The position numbers and the translations under genes are program-made. Below, piece after piece: positions 50,609 to 59,303 of a DNA stretch of 64,000 nucleotides. Below the pieces are notes generated by a model. It saw only the letters and a list, made by a program, of their open reading frames with translations. It had not been told where the DNA came from and did not search any database. How positions within the stretch are numbered: position 1 is the first letter of the stretch; each line of letters starts with the position of its first letter. The DNA comes from Lachnospiraceae bacterium (lineage in GTDB: Bacteria > Bacillota > Clostridia > Lachnospirales > Lachnospiraceae): the NCBI GenBank assembly GCA_910574805.1, contig CAJTCV010000008.1, positions 124,001 to 188,000 on the forward strand. Reading direction: 5' to 3'.

Positions 50609-52003
50609 ATGGCAGTCGTGCAGGCGAATTCCGGCAATATTCTGGTCCGGAACTACGGGAACAATCCGGCGGTAAATTTTAACTTTATGCTCCGGGTGGA
50701 GGGAGTCTTTGATCTGCCCTGCAGGTCCGTACATGTATTTCAGAAGGAAAACGAGTACGAGCTGATCCAGGAGGGCGGACTGAACGATTATGTCCATATG
50801 CGCCGGAAGCCGATCTCCAAGCCCTTTACCTTTCAGGTGGAACGGTATGTGGGGACGGATATTTTGGATCCGCTGGCCAACGGAACGGATTTAACGCTGC
50901 CGGTGATTCTGATGGTGAATCGTTACCGGATCTACGGGGATTTTCTCCCGATCCGCATGTATGTCTTTACCGGATGTACGGTGATGTCAAAAGAGTATGG
51001 GGAGCTGAACGCCGAGAAGGGCGGCCTTCTGGTGGAGACGACGACCATCGCCTACCGGGAGCTGGTATGTGTGGACGATGTGGCGGGGAGCTTTCTGATG
51101 GAAGAGCCCTGGAAATTTGAAGGCATCAGCAAGAGCGGGAACGGGAATCAGTCCGCGAACCGTTCCCGGGAGGAGGAGTCCGCCGCGCAGATGGAAGCGC
51201 GGGCGAAGAAGTGGATCTTCTCGGGGGGCGACAGCGACTTAAAATATCAGAGAGTGGGCGGCGGAGATTCGCCCGAAGAACCGAATGTCCGGCCGGATTT
51301 CCGCGGAGTAGGCGGCAGTACCACCGACAGCGTTTACGCACAGAAAGAACTTCGGAAAGCGCAGATGGAACAGAAGGCCAGCAGATGGAGTTTTCACCAG
51401 AAAAAGGAAGAGGCGGGCCAGGAAGGAGCGCTGCCGGAATTTTTAGGATCCGGCGGAAGCACGACCAGAAGTACTTATACACAGAATGAGGTCCGAAAAA
51501 ATGTCATGGAAGAAAAGGCAAAAAAATGGACCTTTGGAGGGGAAGAAAACGAGGATGGTTCAACCCCCGGATTCCGCGGTTCCAACGGAAGCACCACAGG
51601 AAGCAGTTACGCGCAGAATGAAGTGCGCAAAGGCACGATGGAAGAAAAAGCGGTGAAGTGGACGTTGGGCGGAGGAGAGGGAGATGAGAATGGTTCTCAG
51701 CCGGATTTCCTCGGAAGCAATGGAAGCACCACAGGAAGCAGCTACGCGAAGAATGAAGTGCGCAAAGGCGTGATGGAAGAAAAAGCGGTAAAATGGAGCT
51801 TTGACAGCGGAGAAGGCGACGGGGATGGTGCAGCTGCCGGATTCCTCGGAAGCAACGGGAGCACCACGGGAAGTACCTACGCCCAGAATGAGATGCGCAA
51901 AGGCGCCATGGAGCAGCGTGCCCAGAGGTGGCTGCCCAAACGAAGCGCGGTGGATACGGCAAATTTCCTCGCCGGCCGCGGGAACCATACGGAAGACTTA
52001 TAG
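50609..52003 (+). CDS. tube-like protein with C-terminal 45-residue repeats
   Basis: Residues 1-175 resemble a second gp19/Afp5-type tube protein (VQANSGNILVRNYGNNPAVNFNFML... FKL-like region, IAYRELVCVDD), probably the ring joining tube and baseplate. The remaining 290 residues carry five GSTT units spaced 44-46 residues apart, each followed by YAQNEVRKG and MEEKAVKWSF-like blocks, with a sixth ME--A--W block (MEARAKKW) preceding the first. The linkers are acidic and Gly-rich. Such an extension is not usual in tube proteins and would protrude into the lumen or outward. The last repeats are the most alike, suggesting recent duplication. Confidence 0.7.
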   Translation: MAVVQANSGNILVRNYGNNPAVNFNFMLRVEGVFDLPCRSVHVFQKENEYELIQEGGLNDYVHMRRKPISKPFTFQVERYVGTDILDPLANGTDLTLPVILMVNRYRIYGDFLPIRMYVFTGCTVMSKEYGELNAEKGGLLVETTTIAYRELVCVDDVAGSFLMEEPWKFEGISKSGNGNQSANRSREEESAAQMEARAKKWIFSGGDSDLKYQRVGGGDSPEEPNVRPDFRGVGGSTTDSVYAQKELRKAQMEQKASRWSFHQKKEEAGQEGALPEFLGSGGSTTRSTYTQNEVRKNVMEEKAKKWTFGGEENEDGSTPGFRGSNGSTTGSSYAQNEVRKGTMEEKAVKWTLGGGEGDENGSQPDFLGSNGSTTGSSYAKNEVRKGVMEEKAVKWSFDSGEGDGDGAAAGFLGSNGSTTGSTYAQNEMRKGAMEQRAQRWLPKRSAVDTANFLAGRGNHTEDL

Positions 52004-52011
52004 AATCTACA

Positions 52012-52037
52012 TAACTGTGAAGGTACGGAACAGTTAC
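52012..52037 (+). repeat. right-end fragment of the MITE-like element (family 2)
   Basis: These 26 bases (TAACTGTGAAGGTACGGAAC followed by AGTTAC) differ at one position from the right end of the full element (47364-47389). They form a TAACTG/CAGTTA hairpin just before the ribosome binding site of the next gene. Confidence 0.7.
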
Positions 52038-52071
52038 GAATTTACATGAAAGAAGGGAGGATCGGTCAAAT

Positions 52072-54909
52072 ATGCTGACTTTGAAAGCGCCGCTGGAGCT
52101 TCGTTGCAATCCGGCCATGATCTCCTCCCAGGAAGCATTTTATCATAGAATCACAGGAAATTACGGACTTTTGTCCGCCGGAATCGACAAGGAGGATCTG
52201 CTCCATGTGGTGACCGCCCCGCTGGAACTCTATCTGGAGGAGGGCGGGGGCGTCCGGATCGCGGAGAATACCCATATCGAGAATCACCAGGAGACGAAGC
52301 TTGCGGTCATCAACAATGTGCTGAACCGGATCGCGGTGATGGAGGAAGCAAACCTCACCTATCAGGACCGGGTATTCATCACGGATGTGCTTAAGAAGCT
52401 GGGCGTCCGGGAGGTGAATCAGTTCATGAAGCAGGTATTCCGCTTAAAGCAGGAGACCCGGACCACAGAGCGGCTGATCAGTCTCTACTGGAATCATCTG
52501 GGGGAGTTAAGAGAGCGGGTGGAAGCCTGGCACAGTCACGAAAAAGAACAAAAGACGGCGGAGGAACGAGCGGCGGCCGGACCGCCGGGAGGGACGCTTC
52601 ATCAGGAGATTATGAACCGTCTGAAAACCGGAGCCATCTATCAGATCCTGAATAATTTTCAGCAGAGCCAGAGCTGGAACAGTCAATATATCACCCGCCA
52701 GGAGTTAAAGATCAGCGAACAGAAGCGGGTGGCGGTGCAGGTTCTCTTACAGAAACTCCGCCAGGAGGTGAGAAAAGAGTCGCTTCCCCTGGTGTACCGC
52801 CATGACGACGGATACCGGCAGCCGGAGCCGGAGGATGAGGACTCCATAGAAACCTGGGTCGGCAGTCAGATCACCTCTTCGGTGCTCCTTAGCCTCGTCG
52901 ACAATCTGTATCTGAGCCTCTCCCACCGGCAGCAAAACCGGGCCGATACTTGGCTGTCCATGGAGCACGCGCTGTATCAGTCGGCGGAGAATACCCTCTA
53001 CCGGCTCAAAACCGGATTCCATAACCAGTGGCAGGTGCAGAGCGAAGAGAACCTCTGGACCGTCCGCCAGCAGAAGCTTACCGAACAGGAGATCCATCTG
53101 GCCCAAGAGCTTCTTACCGCGGGGCGGGAGGCGGAGGAACGGTTTTTCTTCCTCTGGAATCAGTACGGGGAGAATACCTGGCAGATCCTGAGCGAAGGGT
53201 ATCAGAGCGCAGAGCTCTCGCATCCGGAAGGGGCAAAAGCCTCAAAGGAGGAGCTTCCGGCGGCTGCTTTGGAGGAGAAAAAAAGGAGCCGGGAATCGAC
53301 TGACGCGGCATCTTCCCGCAAGAACGGCGAAGAGAGAGGAAGCAGCGGGAACATTTCCGGAATGAAATCATCCGAACCGGAAACAGAACAGGAACCGGTA
53401 AGAAGCAGGGAGACTGCAAAAGAACAAGAAGAACAGCTTCTAAAAGCGGTCGAAAAAGCCGGAGAGCCGGGTCTCAGGCAGGGAAAAAGCGCGTCGAAAG
53501 CGGGAGCAGAAGCGGAGATTCACTTTCTGTCCGGCACCTCCGCCGGTTCAGAGGAGATCGCGCCGGAAGCTTCCGTAAAGGAACTGGTCCGCTGGGTACA
53601 GGAAGGGCGGGAACGGTTTTACCGGACGGCGGAACAGTATTTGAAAGCGTCCAGTCAGGAATACCGGGAAAGCAGCCAGATTTTCCGGATCGTCGAGGCG
53701 GCCAGAGAAGCGGAACGCTCCGCAGAAAAGCGGACAGATACCGGACTGCTGAAAGAGGGGGAGTCTTTGGGGGGCGGCCGGATGGAAGCGGCCGAGACGG
53801 TGCTTTTGAAATGGCAGACTGCGGACCGGGAACCAGATGCGGCGGCAGGCTCCGGGGAAGTGCAAAAAGCCGGAGAAGCTGAGGTTGGGGGTCAGGCAGC
53901 GAAGAAGCCGGAGGAAACGGTCCGGAAGGAAATTTTGAGGGAGGCATTCCGCGCGTCCCTGCCCCGGGAGTCCGGAGAGGAGCCGTCCCTGGAGATGATA
54001 TACCAGACCGGAGAGCAGGGAGCTCCTTTTGATCTGCCGGAGGAAAGTCCTCTGCCGCCCGGGACATCCGAAAAGGAATCTTCCGGGGAGCTGCTGAGTC
54101 AGATCCGCCAGATCAACCAGCAGAATCTCGAGAGACTGAAAATCCACCAGGAGATAAAGAAAGGTCCAGGGGCCGTCTCCGGGAAAATACCGGCCGCAAA
54201 AAGAGATATGCGAAGGGACAGCCTGAAGGCCCTTAAGGACCCGGAGGGCCTGTTCCGGGAATACGAGGAAGAACGGCAAAGAGAAGCGCAGGAAGAAGAG
54301 AAGCGCACAGAGAAGCTGATGGAGCTTCTGCCGCAGCAGACCCGGAGGGCCTATGAGAAGCTCTGGCAGTATCTGTCCGCTCAAAAAGAAGGAGCGGCCC
54401 AGGAGGCGAGGGAGGCCGGCAGTATGGGGATGCTGCTTCGGGACATCCATGAGGCCGAGACCGTCCACAGAGTGACGGAGCAGGTGCCCGGGGAAGAGCT
54501 GCGCCGGATACAGGAGACTTCGGAGACGATTCTGGAAAAATGGAAAGAACCAAAGATTTCCGGGACAGAGCCTTCCCGCACGTTCCGTCAGGAGCGGCGG
54601 GGGAGCGAGGTCTCGCTGGTCCACAAGGCTTCAGAGCATCAGATCAACCAGGAGATGCTGGAATCCCTGATGGAGCAGAACCGGATTACCCGGGGCAAAA
54701 CCCAGGTCACCCATGAAGAGACCCGGGACCACAACATCGTCAGCAGGACCATGCATCAGGAGACCCGGCAGGTGGTCAAAAAAGAGACCGAGGATCTGAC
54801 CGAACTGGTGGAGAAGGGCATCCGGCAGCAGATGGGCGCCCTCTCGGAACAGATCTACAGCAGGCTGGAAAAACGCCTGCAAAACGAGAAGAAGCGTAGA
54901 GGTTTTTAA
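52072..54909 (+). CDS. large charged coiled-coil CIS protein, possibly tape-measure-like
   Basis: The 945-residue protein has no signal peptide or membrane helix. Residues 1-380 look helical and folded (ENHQETKLAVINNVLNRIAVMEE; WNHLGELRERVEAW), residues about 385-560 are low-complexity Glu/Lys/Ser/Ala, and the C-terminus (about 700-945) is strongly helical (EEERQREAQEEEKRTEKLMEL; LTELVEKGIRQQMGALSEQIYSRLEKRL). Placement between tube and adaptor genes, length and coiled-coil character fit a tape measure or length-control protein, but the hydrophobic segments of typical tape measures are missing. No family is assigned. Confidence 0.55.
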   Translation: MLTLKAPLELRCNPAMISSQEAFYHRITGNYGLLSAGIDKEDLLHVVTAPLELYLEEGGGVRIAENTHIENHQETKLAVINNVLNRIAVMEEANLTYQDRVFITDVLKKLGVREVNQFMKQVFRLKQETRTTERLISLYWNHLGELRERVEAWHSHEKEQKTAEERAAAGPPGGTLHQEIMNRLKTGAIYQILNNFQQSQSWNSQYITRQELKISEQKRVAVQVLLQKLRQEVRKESLPLVYRHDDGYRQPEPEDEDSIETWVGSQITSSVLLSLVDNLYLSLSHRQQNRADTWLSMEHALYQSAENTLYRLKTGFHNQWQVQSEENLWTVRQQKLTEQEIHLAQELLTAGREAEERFFFLWNQYGENTWQILSEGYQSAELSHPEGAKASKEELPAAALEEKKRSRESTDAASSRKNGEERGSSGNISGMKSSEPETEQEPVRSRETAKEQEEQLLKAVEKAGEPGLRQGKSASKAGAEAEIHFLSGTSAGSEEIAPEASVKELVRWVQEGRERFYRTAEQYLKASSQEYRESSQIFRIVEAAREAERSAEKRTDTGLLKEGESLGGGRMEAAETVLLKWQTADREPDAAAGSGEVQKAGEAEVGGQAAKKPEETVRKEILREAFRASLPRESGEEPSLEMIYQTGEQGAPFDLPEESPLPPGTSEKESSGELLSQIRQINQQNLERLKIHQEIKKGPGAVSGKIPAAKRDMRRDSLKALKDPEGLFREYEEERQREAQEEEKRTEKLMELLPQQTRRAYEKLWQYLSAQKEGAAQEAREAGSMGMLLRDIHEAETVHRVTEQVPGEELRRIQETSETILEKWKEPKISGTEPSRTFRQERRGSEVSLVHKASEHQINQEMLESLMEQNRITRGKTQVTHEETRDHNIVSRTMHQETRQVVKKETEDLTELVEKGIRQQMGALSEQIYSRLEKRLQNEKKRRGF

Positions 54910-54911
54910 CA

Positions 54912-55002
54912 GCATCTTCCGGACAGTACGCAGAGCTGTTTAAGAAGCGAAGCGGAGAAAACAGCTCTGGGCACCCAGGTACTGGGAGGAAGATGCGGAA
55001 CT
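54912..55002 (+). repeat. intergenic structured element, first of two tandem copies (family 1)
   Basis: GCATCTTCC (54912-54920) pairs with GGAAGATGC (54988-54996), CAGTAC (54924-54929) with GTACTG (54979-54984), and CAGAGCTGTTT (54931-54941) with AAACAGCTCTG (54959-54969), all perfect. GGAACT follows at 54997-55002. The sequence is unrelated to the 40-kb copies inside the stems, but architecture and tail are the same. Confidence 0.85.
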
Positions 55003-55021
55003 GGAATGAAGGTTTTTAACA

Positions 55022-55112
55022 GCATCTTCCGGACAGTACGCAGAGCTGTTTAAGGAGCGAAGCGGAGAAAACAGCTCTGGGCACCCAGGTACTGGGAGGA
55101 AGATGCGGAACT
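55022..55112 (+). repeat. intergenic structured element, second tandem copy (family 1)
   Basis: A copy of the preceding unit displaced by 110 bases, differing mainly in the hairpin loop. GGAACT lies at 55107-55112. The next gene's ribosome binding site (GAGG) follows. Confidence 0.85.
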
Positions 55113-55136
55113 GGAATACGAGGTTTTTAAATTAAA

Positions 55137-55997
55137 ATGAATGCATTGATACAGGATATAGCGAGCAGTTTAACCGGTAATCTTCCCAAAGCGATCCTCT
55201 GCGTCCGGGATTTGTCGCAGGTCACAGAAAAAGACGGGGATCTCAAAGAAACAGGGAAAAAAGCGGCTGATCTGCAGAAGAGCCTTCTGCGCAGTACCGA
55301 GGACGCTCTGAACGGCCTGATGGAGAATCCCCGCATGGGAAGCCAGTCGTTTCGCTCTCTGACGGGCAAGGCGGGAACGATGGCGGGAAGCGGCTATCTG
55401 GCCCTGGAAGTCCAGTATAATCCGTCGTCCATCCATATGGACACCCAGGCGGGCAAGCAGGTTCAGTATTCCGGCGGAGATCTGGGCAACGGCAGCGCCA
55501 ACCAGATTACCCAGATCATTCAGCCCGTGTCCACTACCATGGGTTTTCAGCTGGTCTTTGACGACATGAATCCCCAGGACGCCTTTTTGCTGGAGAACAC
55601 GGCGCCGACGGCGGGGAATCTGATCTCCGGGGCGGCGGACGCTGCGAGAAAAGTAAAAGGCGCTTATTCCGTCCAGGCCCAGATGGACGGACTGATGTCC
55701 CTTCTGACGCTGAACGTCACCAGGCAGGTAGTCTTCTACTGGGCAAAGATGTGTTTCCGGGGGGAGCTGGTCAGCGTGAACAGCCGCTATACCATGTTTA
55801 ACAAGGACGGCAATCCCATCCGCGGTGTGGCGGACCTGGCCATCTGTCAGGGAGGAGAAGAATTCGGCTACGAGGAAACCTACTGGGAGGAAGCTTTTAC
55901 CAGAGCGTTTGGAGATTCCCTGGAAGACAAGGTGACCGGGAAGGTGGGAAAGGCGGCGAAAGCCATGCAGAATCATCTGTTAAACATTCATTTGTAG
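55137..55997 (+). CDS. CIS tube adaptor (Afp7-like, LysM-less), first paralogue
   Basis: The 286-residue protein matches the N-terminal part of Afp7/Pvc7-type proteins that join the tube to the hub: LEVQYNPSSIHMDTQAGKQ, PVSTTMGFQLVFDDMNPQDAFLLEN, VFYWAKMCFRGELVSVNSRYTMFNKDGNPIRG. No LysM domain follows. It is directly followed by a paralogue. The ribosome binding site is weak and distant (GAGGTTTTTAAATTAAA). Confidence 0.8.
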   Translation: MNALIQDIASSLTGNLPKAILCVRDLSQVTEKDGDLKETGKKAADLQKSLLRSTEDALNGLMENPRMGSQSFRSLTGKAGTMAGSGYLALEVQYNPSSIHMDTQAGKQVQYSGGDLGNGSANQITQIIQPVSTTMGFQLVFDDMNPQDAFLLENTAPTAGNLISGAADAARKVKGAYSVQAQMDGLMSLLTLNVTRQVVFYWAKMCFRGELVSVNSRYTMFNKDGNPIRGVADLAICQGGEEFGYEETYWEEAFTRAFGDSLEDKVTGKVGKAAKAMQNHLLNIHL

Positions 55998-56012
55998 GAG
56001 GCGTCTTGATCT

Positions 56013-56855
56013 ATGGCTGTGACATCCATGCTGAAAAATGCCGCGGAAAGCGCCGGCGGGCATATTGAGAAAGCGATCATAGAGATCATCGATCTAAGGG
56101 GCAGGGAACTGGTCGTGGAGCCGCCGGTGTCCATGGGAGGCTCAAAGGTACCGGGCCTGTCGGCGCTGTCTACTTTCGGCGGGATGGAGGCGCTGACCGA
56201 TGCGGCGGCTTCCGTGCTGGAATCTGCTCCCAGCGGCCTTTTGCCCAGTCTCACGGGAGCTACAAGAAAGTGCTTTTATGTACAGTTCAATCCCAGCGAG
56301 CTGTCTCTTACCGGATACGGAGGCGGCCGTGTGGCCAAGACGGATTTTTCCGACAAGGACGGCAAAGGGGATATCCGTTTCGAGTCGGCGGCGGTGCGGA
56401 TCACTTTAAATGTGAAGCTGATCTTCGACAAAGTGGACCCCCAGGATGCGTTTATGGCGGAGAAGCTTGGCACGTCGATGACGGGGATGGCCCAGGGGGC
56501 GGTGAGGAGTGTAAAAAAGGCGGCCGGAAAGAAGGATGATTCCGTGCAGACGGAGGTGGAGGGCTTCATCGCCGCCCTCCGCTCCAAATATACCAGACGC
56601 ATCACCTTCCACTGGGGGACGATGAACTATGCGGGAGTCCTGAACCGGGTTTCGGCTCAGTATACCATGTTCAACGTCAGAGGACAGCCCGTCCGGGCGG
56701 CGGTCTCCCTGTCCCTGGTGTGTGCGGATGCGGAGATTTCTCCCAACAGTATGGGCATCTGGCAGAAGCATTATGAAGAGGCGTTTCAGGGCGGGAGCAA
56801 GAGCTATGTGAAGGCGGCTCAGAAAGCGGGAAATCTGCTGAATATCAATCTCTAG
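56013..56855 (+). CDS. CIS tube adaptor (Afp7-like, LysM-less), second paralogue
   Basis: The 280-residue protein shares order and motifs with the preceding product: CFYVQFNPSELSLTGYGG, LIFDKVDPQDAFMAEKL, ITFHWGTMNYAGVLNRVSAQYTMFNVRGQPVRA, and the shared ending LLNINL. The two probably form alternate rings or a hetero-hexamer at the base of the tube. AGGAGG lies before the ATG. Confidence 0.8.
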   Translation: MAVTSMLKNAAESAGGHIEKAIIEIIDLRGRELVVEPPVSMGGSKVPGLSALSTFGGMEALTDAAASVLESAPSGLLPSLTGATRKCFYVQFNPSELSLTGYGGGRVAKTDFSDKDGKGDIRFESAAVRITLNVKLIFDKVDPQDAFMAEKLGTSMTGMAQGAVRSVKKAAGKKDDSVQTEVEGFIAALRSKYTRRITFHWGTMNYAGVLNRVSAQYTMFNVRGQPVRAAVSLSLVCADAEISPNSMGIWQKHYEEAFQGGSKSYVKAAQKAGNLLNINL

Positions 56856-56863
56856 GGGGCATT

Positions 56864-58027
56864 ATGGCGGCATATGACTATGAGGGACTGAAGAAAAAAT
56901 ACGAGGATTTTGCCTATCCTGTCATTCATGTACAGATTGGGGGGAAAGATTTTCAGGAAAACAAAGCCGGACTTCGGCTCTCCGATGTGGAAGTGGAGAT
57001 GACCAGCGGGTTCGAGGCGGCCATGGCCACCTTCTGGATCTACAACTGTTATAACCAGGTTACCTGTGCGTTTGCCTTCGACGATCTCAAGAAATACATC
57101 TGCATGGGTTCCTCTGTGATCATAAGCATGGGTTACGGCGTGCGTGTACGGGAAATCTTCCGGGGATTTATCTCCAGAGTCAACTTTGTGTTCCGTCAGG
57201 AGGAGATGCCCGGAGTGGAGATCACGGCCATGGATGTGAAGGGCATCATGATGGCGGGGAATTATTCCAGGCAGTTAAAAGCCGTCAGCTTTTCCGACGC
57301 GGTAAAAGAGATTTTGAGCAGTACCGCCTATTCCCGGCTTCAGTCCAATGAGATCATTACGGGACGGGAGATCCAGGACACGCCGGACAAACAGCGGCCA
57401 GAGCTCCGGGGAGAGGAGAAAGCCAGCGACCGGACCATCGAGATGGTCTGTGAGAGTGATTACGAATTCGTGGTAAAAGCGGCGAAAAAATACAATTATG
57501 AATTTTTCTCCGTGGGCGGAACCGTGTATTTTCGGAAGGCCAAGAGCAATCAGGAGCTTTTGATGGAGGCGGCGCCGGGGAACGGCCTACGAAGCTACGA
57601 GATCGGGTATGATTTCACCGGAATTGTGGAAAAAGTAGAGGTCCGGGGGATGGACGCGGGGAAATCCAAGGTGATCAAAGCTTCCAAAAAGATGAAGAAT
57701 AAGCTCTCTCAGGGAAACAAGGCAAAGCCTTTGATAAAAAATTCACAAAAGGTGTATATTGACCCGACCGTCACATCCAAAGAGGAGGCGGACTATCGGG
57801 CGGATTATCTGGCGGAAGATATTTCCTACCGGCTGGGGACGCTGGAGGCGGAATTTATCGGGCTTCCGGAGCTGACGCCGGGCCGGTTTTTGAAGATCAA
57901 GGGACTGGGAAAGGCTGTGTCGAATACTTTTTATCTGGTCACCGTGCGCCATATCATGGATGAGCGGGGCTATATCACGAAGGTCACCGGGAAGGCGGCC
58001 GGCATGGAGACGGAAGGAATCGGATGA
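56864..58027 (+). CDS. CIS baseplate hub (gp27/gpD-like) protein
   Basis: The 387-residue protein matches the phage late control D / VgrG N-terminal hub family: an N-terminal VIHVQIGGKDF barrel, EMTSGFEAAMATFWIYNC, VIISMGYGVRVREIFRGFISRVNFVF and a second barrel near MVCESDYEFVVKAAKKY. Three copies form the hub that holds the spike. The spike is encoded separately and directly downstream. In Afp8 and VgrG hub and spike are fused. Confidence 0.88.
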   Translation: MAAYDYEGLKKKYEDFAYPVIHVQIGGKDFQENKAGLRLSDVEVEMTSGFEAAMATFWIYNCYNQVTCAFAFDDLKKYICMGSSVIISMGYGVRVREIFRGFISRVNFVFRQEEMPGVEITAMDVKGIMMAGNYSRQLKAVSFSDAVKEILSSTAYSRLQSNEIITGREIQDTPDKQRPELRGEEKASDRTIEMVCESDYEFVVKAAKKYNYEFFSVGGTVYFRKAKSNQELLMEAAPGNGLRSYEIGYDFTGIVEKVEVRGMDAGKSKVIKASKKMKNKLSQGNKAKPLIKNSQKVYIDPTVTSKEEADYRADYLAEDISYRLGTLEAEFIGLPELTPGRFLKIKGLGKAVSNTFYLVTVRHIMDERGYITKVTGKAAGMETEGIG

Positions 58028-58028
58028 T

Positions 58029-58841
58029 ATGGGACTCTTTGATGTCATTGACGATATTGCGGAAAAGCAGGTGATGAAGACCGACACCGGCGACAACCGG
58101 ATCTTCGGGGTCGTCGTCGGCCGGATCGCCAAAAATTATGACAAGGATATGCCCGGACGGGTGTGCGTCTGCGTGCCGGTGCGGGATCAGGATGCCAATG
58201 AGCTAAAGTGGGCCAGAGTCGCCATGCCCTCCGGAGGGTCCGGCTGGGGACATTACTTTTTGCCGGAGGCCGGGGATCAGGTGCTTCTGGCGTTTGAACA
58301 GGGAAATATCGAGAAGCCCTACGTCATCGGCTGTATCCCCAAAGACAGCGATCAGATCCTGAAAAAGTCGGTGGATGAAGACAATCAGTACAAGAAGATC
58401 GTGACCAGGAACGGCAATACCATCTATTTTGAGGACAACAAAGAGGGCAGCGGGGACAAAGACAAGATCCGCATCACCACGGCGGGAGGCGGTCACCGGA
58501 TTGAGCTGGACAACGAGAACAAGATGATCCTTCTGTCGGATGAAGAAGGGACGAATCTGATCCGGATGAAGACCGGGGACGGTCAGATGGAGATCACGGC
58601 GGAAAAGAAGCTGACCATCAAAGTAGGGGACAATATCGAGCTGATCCTCAACGGGAGCAACGGCGCCGTCTCCCTGAAAGCGTCCAAGATCAACATCGAG
58701 GCCAACGGCAATATCGAGGCCAAAGCAAACAGCGCCATGAAGATGCAGGCGGGTAATGTGTCCGTGGAGGCCAATGCGTCGCTGAAGTTAAGCAGCAGCG
58801 GCCTTGCCGGTCTTTCGGGAACGCCGATCAAATTAGGATAA
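58029..58841 (+). CDS. CIS spike (gp5/VgrG-type beta-helix) protein
   Basis: The 270-residue protein has an OB-fold region (VVVGRIAKNYDKDMPGRVCVCVPV, then WGHYFLPEAGDQVLLAFEQGN) and a C-terminal triple-stranded beta-helix-like stretch (INIEANGNIEAKANSAMKMQ), as in gp5 and VgrG spikes. It is the piercing part, topped by the PAAR-like tip. The ATG overlaps closely with the hub stop (1 base between). Confidence 0.88.
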   Translation: MGLFDVIDDIAEKQVMKTDTGDNRIFGVVVGRIAKNYDKDMPGRVCVCVPVRDQDANELKWARVAMPSGGSGWGHYFLPEAGDQVLLAFEQGNIEKPYVIGCIPKDSDQILKKSVDEDNQYKKIVTRNGNTIYFEDNKEGSGDKDKIRITTAGGGHRIELDNENKMILLSDEEGTNLIRMKTGDGQMEITAEKKLTIKVGDNIELILNGSNGAVSLKASKINIEANGNIEAKANSAMKMQAGNVSVEANASLKLSSSGLAGLSGTPIKLG

Positions 58842-58856
58842 GCAGGAGCAAACAAG

Positions 58857-59303
58857 ATGCCAGGAGACCATTTTTTAGGAACAGGGATGAAATTCCCGCC
58901 GCAGATCAACCCGGCCACGGGACGCTTTGCCGTCTCGTCGGAGGAAGAGAGTGTGAAAGAGTCCGTCTATCTGATCCTGATGACCCAGAAGACGGAGCGG
59001 TTTTTAAGACCGGAATTCGGGAGCGATCTGATGTCCTATACTTTTATGGATATCAATATCACTTCCGTCAATATGATGATCCGCTCTTTGACCGAGCAGA
59101 TTCTGTCCAATGAACCAAGGATACAGAGCGTGTCCATCACCACGGACGAACAGGTCCGGAAGGGATGTCTTCTGGTGAACATTGACTACGTCATCAGAAG
59201 CAGCCAGGTGAGCGATCATCTGGACGTGCCCCTTTATCTGCATGCATCACCTGAGGAAGAAGCGTATGAGCCAGAACAGTATGAAACAGACCAGTGGGAA
59301 TGA
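58857..59303 (+). CDS. gp25-like (Afp9) baseplate wedge protein
   Basis: The 148-residue protein has the gp25/GPW family pattern: KESVYLILMTQKTERFLRPEFGSDL and the late LLVNIDYVIRSSQVS. It starts sheath assembly at the baseplate. The last 38 bases overlap the start of the next gene, indicating translational coupling. Confidence 0.92.
   Translation: MPGDHFLGTGMKFPPQINPATGRFAVSSEEESVKESVYLILMTQKTERFLRPEFGSDLMSYTFMDINITSVNMMIRSLTEQILSNEPRIQSVSITTDEQVRKGCLLVNIDYVIRSSQVSDHLDVPLYLHASPEEEAYEPEQYETDQWE

Noticed and set aside
54912-55112. Tandem 110-base repeats as a possible CRISPR array
   Set aside because: Only two units, each an internally paired hairpin with no unique spacers, and no cas genes; the 40.4-kb pair is rejected for the same reason.
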